From Acetobacter aceti NBRC 14818 (GTDB lineage Bacteria > Pseudomonadota > Alphaproteobacteria > Acetobacterales > Acetobacteraceae), in the NCBI RefSeq assembly GCF_000193495.2, contig NZ_AP023410.1, positions 558,001-622,000 of the forward strand: a DNA stretch of 64,000 nucleotides, written 5' to 3'. The translations under genes and the position numbers were made by a program. The stretch's first letter is position 1. Each line of letters starts with the position of its first letter. Shown piece by piece: positions 63,056 through 64,000 of this stretch. The notes beneath the pieces are model-generated. The model had not been told where the DNA came from, did no database searches, and was given only the letters and a program-made list of their open reading frames with translations.

Positions 63056-63438
63056 CGACCAAGATCCACATGCTCGCCGACACGTTCGGCCGGCCTTTGC
63101 GTTTCCGTATCACGCCTGGGCAGGCCAGCGACATCGCTTCCGCGTCCGATCTGCTCGAAGGTCGGCGAGGTGGAGCGGTTCTTGCCGACAAAGCGTATGA
63201 CGGCAACGACTTACGCAAACGGATCGCAGACATGAACGCCGAGGCGGTGATCCCATCCAAGCGCAATCGCAAGGTCACCATCTCGCACGACGCAGGCATC
63301 TACAAGCATCGCAACCAGATCGAACGCTGCTTTGGACGCCTTAAGCATTTCCGTCGCTTCGCTACCCGCTACGACCGACGCACCATCCACTTCACAGGCT
63401 TCGTCCATCTCGCCGCTGCCATGATATGGCTACGCTGA
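63016..63438 (+). CDS. IS5-family transposase, orfB (catalytic part)
   Basis: 140 codons in the -1 frame relative to orfA, beginning AKDQALGRSRGGLTTKIHML at the slippery run; the first ATG is at 63070. It contains VLADKAYDGNDLRK (second DDE Asp) and the C-terminal IYKHRNQIERCFGRLKHFRR block with the catalytic Glu (the Y-x-x-R-x-x-x-E pattern). The fusion of orfA and orfB restores a full-length DDE transposase of about 260 aa, so it is probably functional. Confidence 0.9.
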   Translation, partial: AKDQALGRSRGGLTTKIHMLADTFGRPLRFRITPGQASDIASASDLLEGRRGGAVLADKAYDGNDLRKRIADMNAEAVIPSKRNRKVTISHDAGIYKHRNQIERCFGRLKHFRRFATRYDRRTIHFTGFVHLAAAMIWLR

Positions 63439-63475
63439 ATGTCGATCCCGCCTAGCATAGTCCTCGGGTCAGGCC

Positions 63476-63904
63476 TCATGCCTTGAGGTAGAAAATGACA
63501 CTTGCGGCGATATGGATTGCGGACATGAATGTATGAGCATATCTGTCATATCGTGTTGCCACGCGCCGCCAGTCCTTGGGCTTTGCGACCATGTTTTCGA
63601 TCAGATGGCGCTTTTTATACAGATGCCAGTTGTAAGACGACTTTGATTTCCGGTTCTTTTTCGGTGGAATACAGGCCGTGATGTTCTGTCCTGCGAGAGA
63701 CCGCCTGATTTTATTGCTGTCATAACCGCGATCCCCAATGACCTCTTCTGTCTCATCGGGGAGATCTGCCAGCAGCACATCCGTACCTTTAAAGTCGCTG
63801 ACCTGCCCGGCAGTCAGATGAAGACAGACGGGTCGTCCCTGACCATCGCACACAGCATGGAGTTTTGATTCCAGGCCGCCTTTTGTCCGTCCGATATGAC
63901 GGGG
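63476..63904 (-). CDS. IS5-family transposase, orfB (catalytic part)
   Basis: About 142 aa in this frame: PRHIGRTKGGLESKLHAVCD, VIGDRGYDSNKIRRSLAGQN (second DDE Asp) and LYKKRHLIENMVAKPKDWRR with the catalytic Glu, ending IHIAASVIFYLKA. It has no start of its own and is expected to be reached by -1 slippage on TTTTCCCC (63901-63908, minus strand) from orfA. Confidence 0.85.
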   Translation of the reverse strand, partial: PRHIGRTKGGLESKLHAVCDGQGRPVCLHLTAGQVSDFKGTDVLLADLPDETEEVIGDRGYDSNKIRRSLAGQNITACIPPKKNRKSKSSYNWHLYKKRHLIENMVAKPKDWRRVATRYDRYAHTFMSAIHIAASVIFYLKA

Positions 63905-64000
63905 AAAAGCCCCCGTTTGAGTAGCGACGCTGACGTTCTGTGTGCCTTGAGATGTGTCGCATCAATCATCAGGCGCTTTGAACGGCCAGCCTGTTTCGTC
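63814..64000 (-). CDS. IS5-family transposase, orfA (5' part beyond window)
   Basis: Runs in from the right edge as TKQAGRSKRLMIDATHLKAH, with the first DDE Asp in MIDATHLK, then RTSASLLKRGLFP up to the slip site; out of frame after that until a TGA at 63814-63816. Overlaps orfB by about 90 nt, the arrangement expected for programmed frameshifting rather than decay. Confidence 0.8.
   Translation of the reverse strand, partial: TKQAGRSKRLMIDATHLKAHRTSASLLKRGLFPVISDGQKAAWNQNSMLCAMVRDDPSVFI

Larger units (their letters stand above)
62604..63451 (+). mobile_element. Complete IS5-family (IS427-group) insertion sequence, 848 bp
   Basis: Left terminal repeat GAGGGATCGACATTCAG (62604-62620) and right repeat CTGAATGTCGATCCCGC (63435-63451) are inverted copies with one mismatch near the outer end. 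CTAG flanks both ends (62600-62603 and 63452-63455), consistent with a 2-4 bp target duplication. It carries two transposase frames (orfA, orfB) joined by a probable -1 frameshift. The end of orfB lies in the right repeat, usual for this group. Confidence 0.92.
63456..64000 (-). mobile_element. Second IS5-family element, incomplete at the window edge
   Basis: Minus-strand element whose transposase 3' end lies at 63476; the far end is beyond 64000. The near terminus must fall between the CTAG at 63452 and 63475 but cannot be placed without the other repeat. Different from the first IS: the encoded proteins share only the DDE fold. Confidence 0.75.

Noticed and set aside
63007-63070. Disabling frameshift in the first IS transposase
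   Set aside because: The frames overlap at a homopolymer run and the -1 product restores the conserved sequence; two-frame layout is common in this IS group, so it is not annotated as a pseudogene.
1-64000. CRISPR arrays, classical toxin-antitoxin pairs, restriction systems, rRNA, tmRNA, SRP RNA, riboswitches
   Set aside because: I scanned for regular repeat-spacer patterns and for typical core sequences of these RNAs and saw none; a covariance-model search would be needed to exclude diverged small RNAs.

Overview
The window looks like a chromosomal segment of an acetic acid bacterium (Alphaproteobacteria, Acetobacteraceae, probably Acetobacter or a close relative). The basis is the mid-50s % GC (by eye), several typical alphaproteobacterial neighbourhoods, and a strong loading of envelope, polysaccharide and acetate/glyoxylate genes. 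Those neighbourhoods are argH next to tlpA; ileS-lspA-DUF3035; mltB-rlpA-dac-tmk-holB-metG-tatD; DUF465 genes before purE-purK; rpmE near trcR; and an NDUFS4-like complex I subunit. The genus is an inference, since no rRNA is present.

Layout. 1-6.6 kb: exopolysaccharide locus with a partial glycosyltransferase, a Wzc-like co-polymerase/tyrosine kinase and a priming sugar transferase on minus. Facing them on plus are an outer-membrane beta-barrel and a short Wza/GumB-type export lipoprotein. 6.6-12.5 kb: sucCD, a quinone oxidoreductase, an alpha/beta hydrolase and a DUF2252 protein. 12.5-17.3 kb: the stress operon prkA(yeaG)-yeaH-spoVR(ycgB). 17.8-26.1 kb: a long minus-strand housekeeping run (mltB, rlpA, dac, tmk, holB, metG, tatD, MBL hydrolase). 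26.2-32 kb: small envelope genes (a repeat protein, DedA, an ATP-grasp protein, an orphan MlaD, UppP), an amino-acid permease and tRNA-Met. 32.5-34.9 kb: an AT-rich acyltransferase plus Wzy-like pair. 35-41.5 kb: a small lipoprotein, argH, tlpA, a molbindin, ileS, lspA and a BamF-like lipoprotein. 41.9-45 kb: an outer-membrane barrel and a second amino-acid permease. 45.2-51.8 kb: a RamB/ScfR-type regulator divergent from aceA, then glcB and an lrgAB pair, forming an acetate/glyoxylate module. 52-57 kb: mscL, rpmE, trcR, two DUF465 genes and purEK. 57-60.4 kb: a Wzm/Wzt ABC exporter with a Nudix hydrolase and an MFS permease. 60.5-62.5 kb: gpt, murQ, tRNA-Pro, NDUFS4-like and tRNA-Arg. 62.6-64 kb: one complete and one partial IS5-family element.

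How the genes work together. Glycan biology recurs at three places: synthesis and export at the left end, polymerisation and acylation at 33 kb, and ABC export at 57 kb. It is supported by UppP (lipid-carrier recycling), MurQ and the murein hydrolases. Central carbon genes (sucCD, aceA, glcB, the acyl-CoA-type regulator and LrgAB) suit growth on acetate or ethanol.

No CRISPR array, prophage, classical toxin-antitoxin pair or defence island was seen. The least explained features are the barrel plus short export-lipoprotein pair, the operator-like boxes upstream of aceA, LrgAB next to the glyoxylate shunt, and the DedA/ATP-grasp pair.
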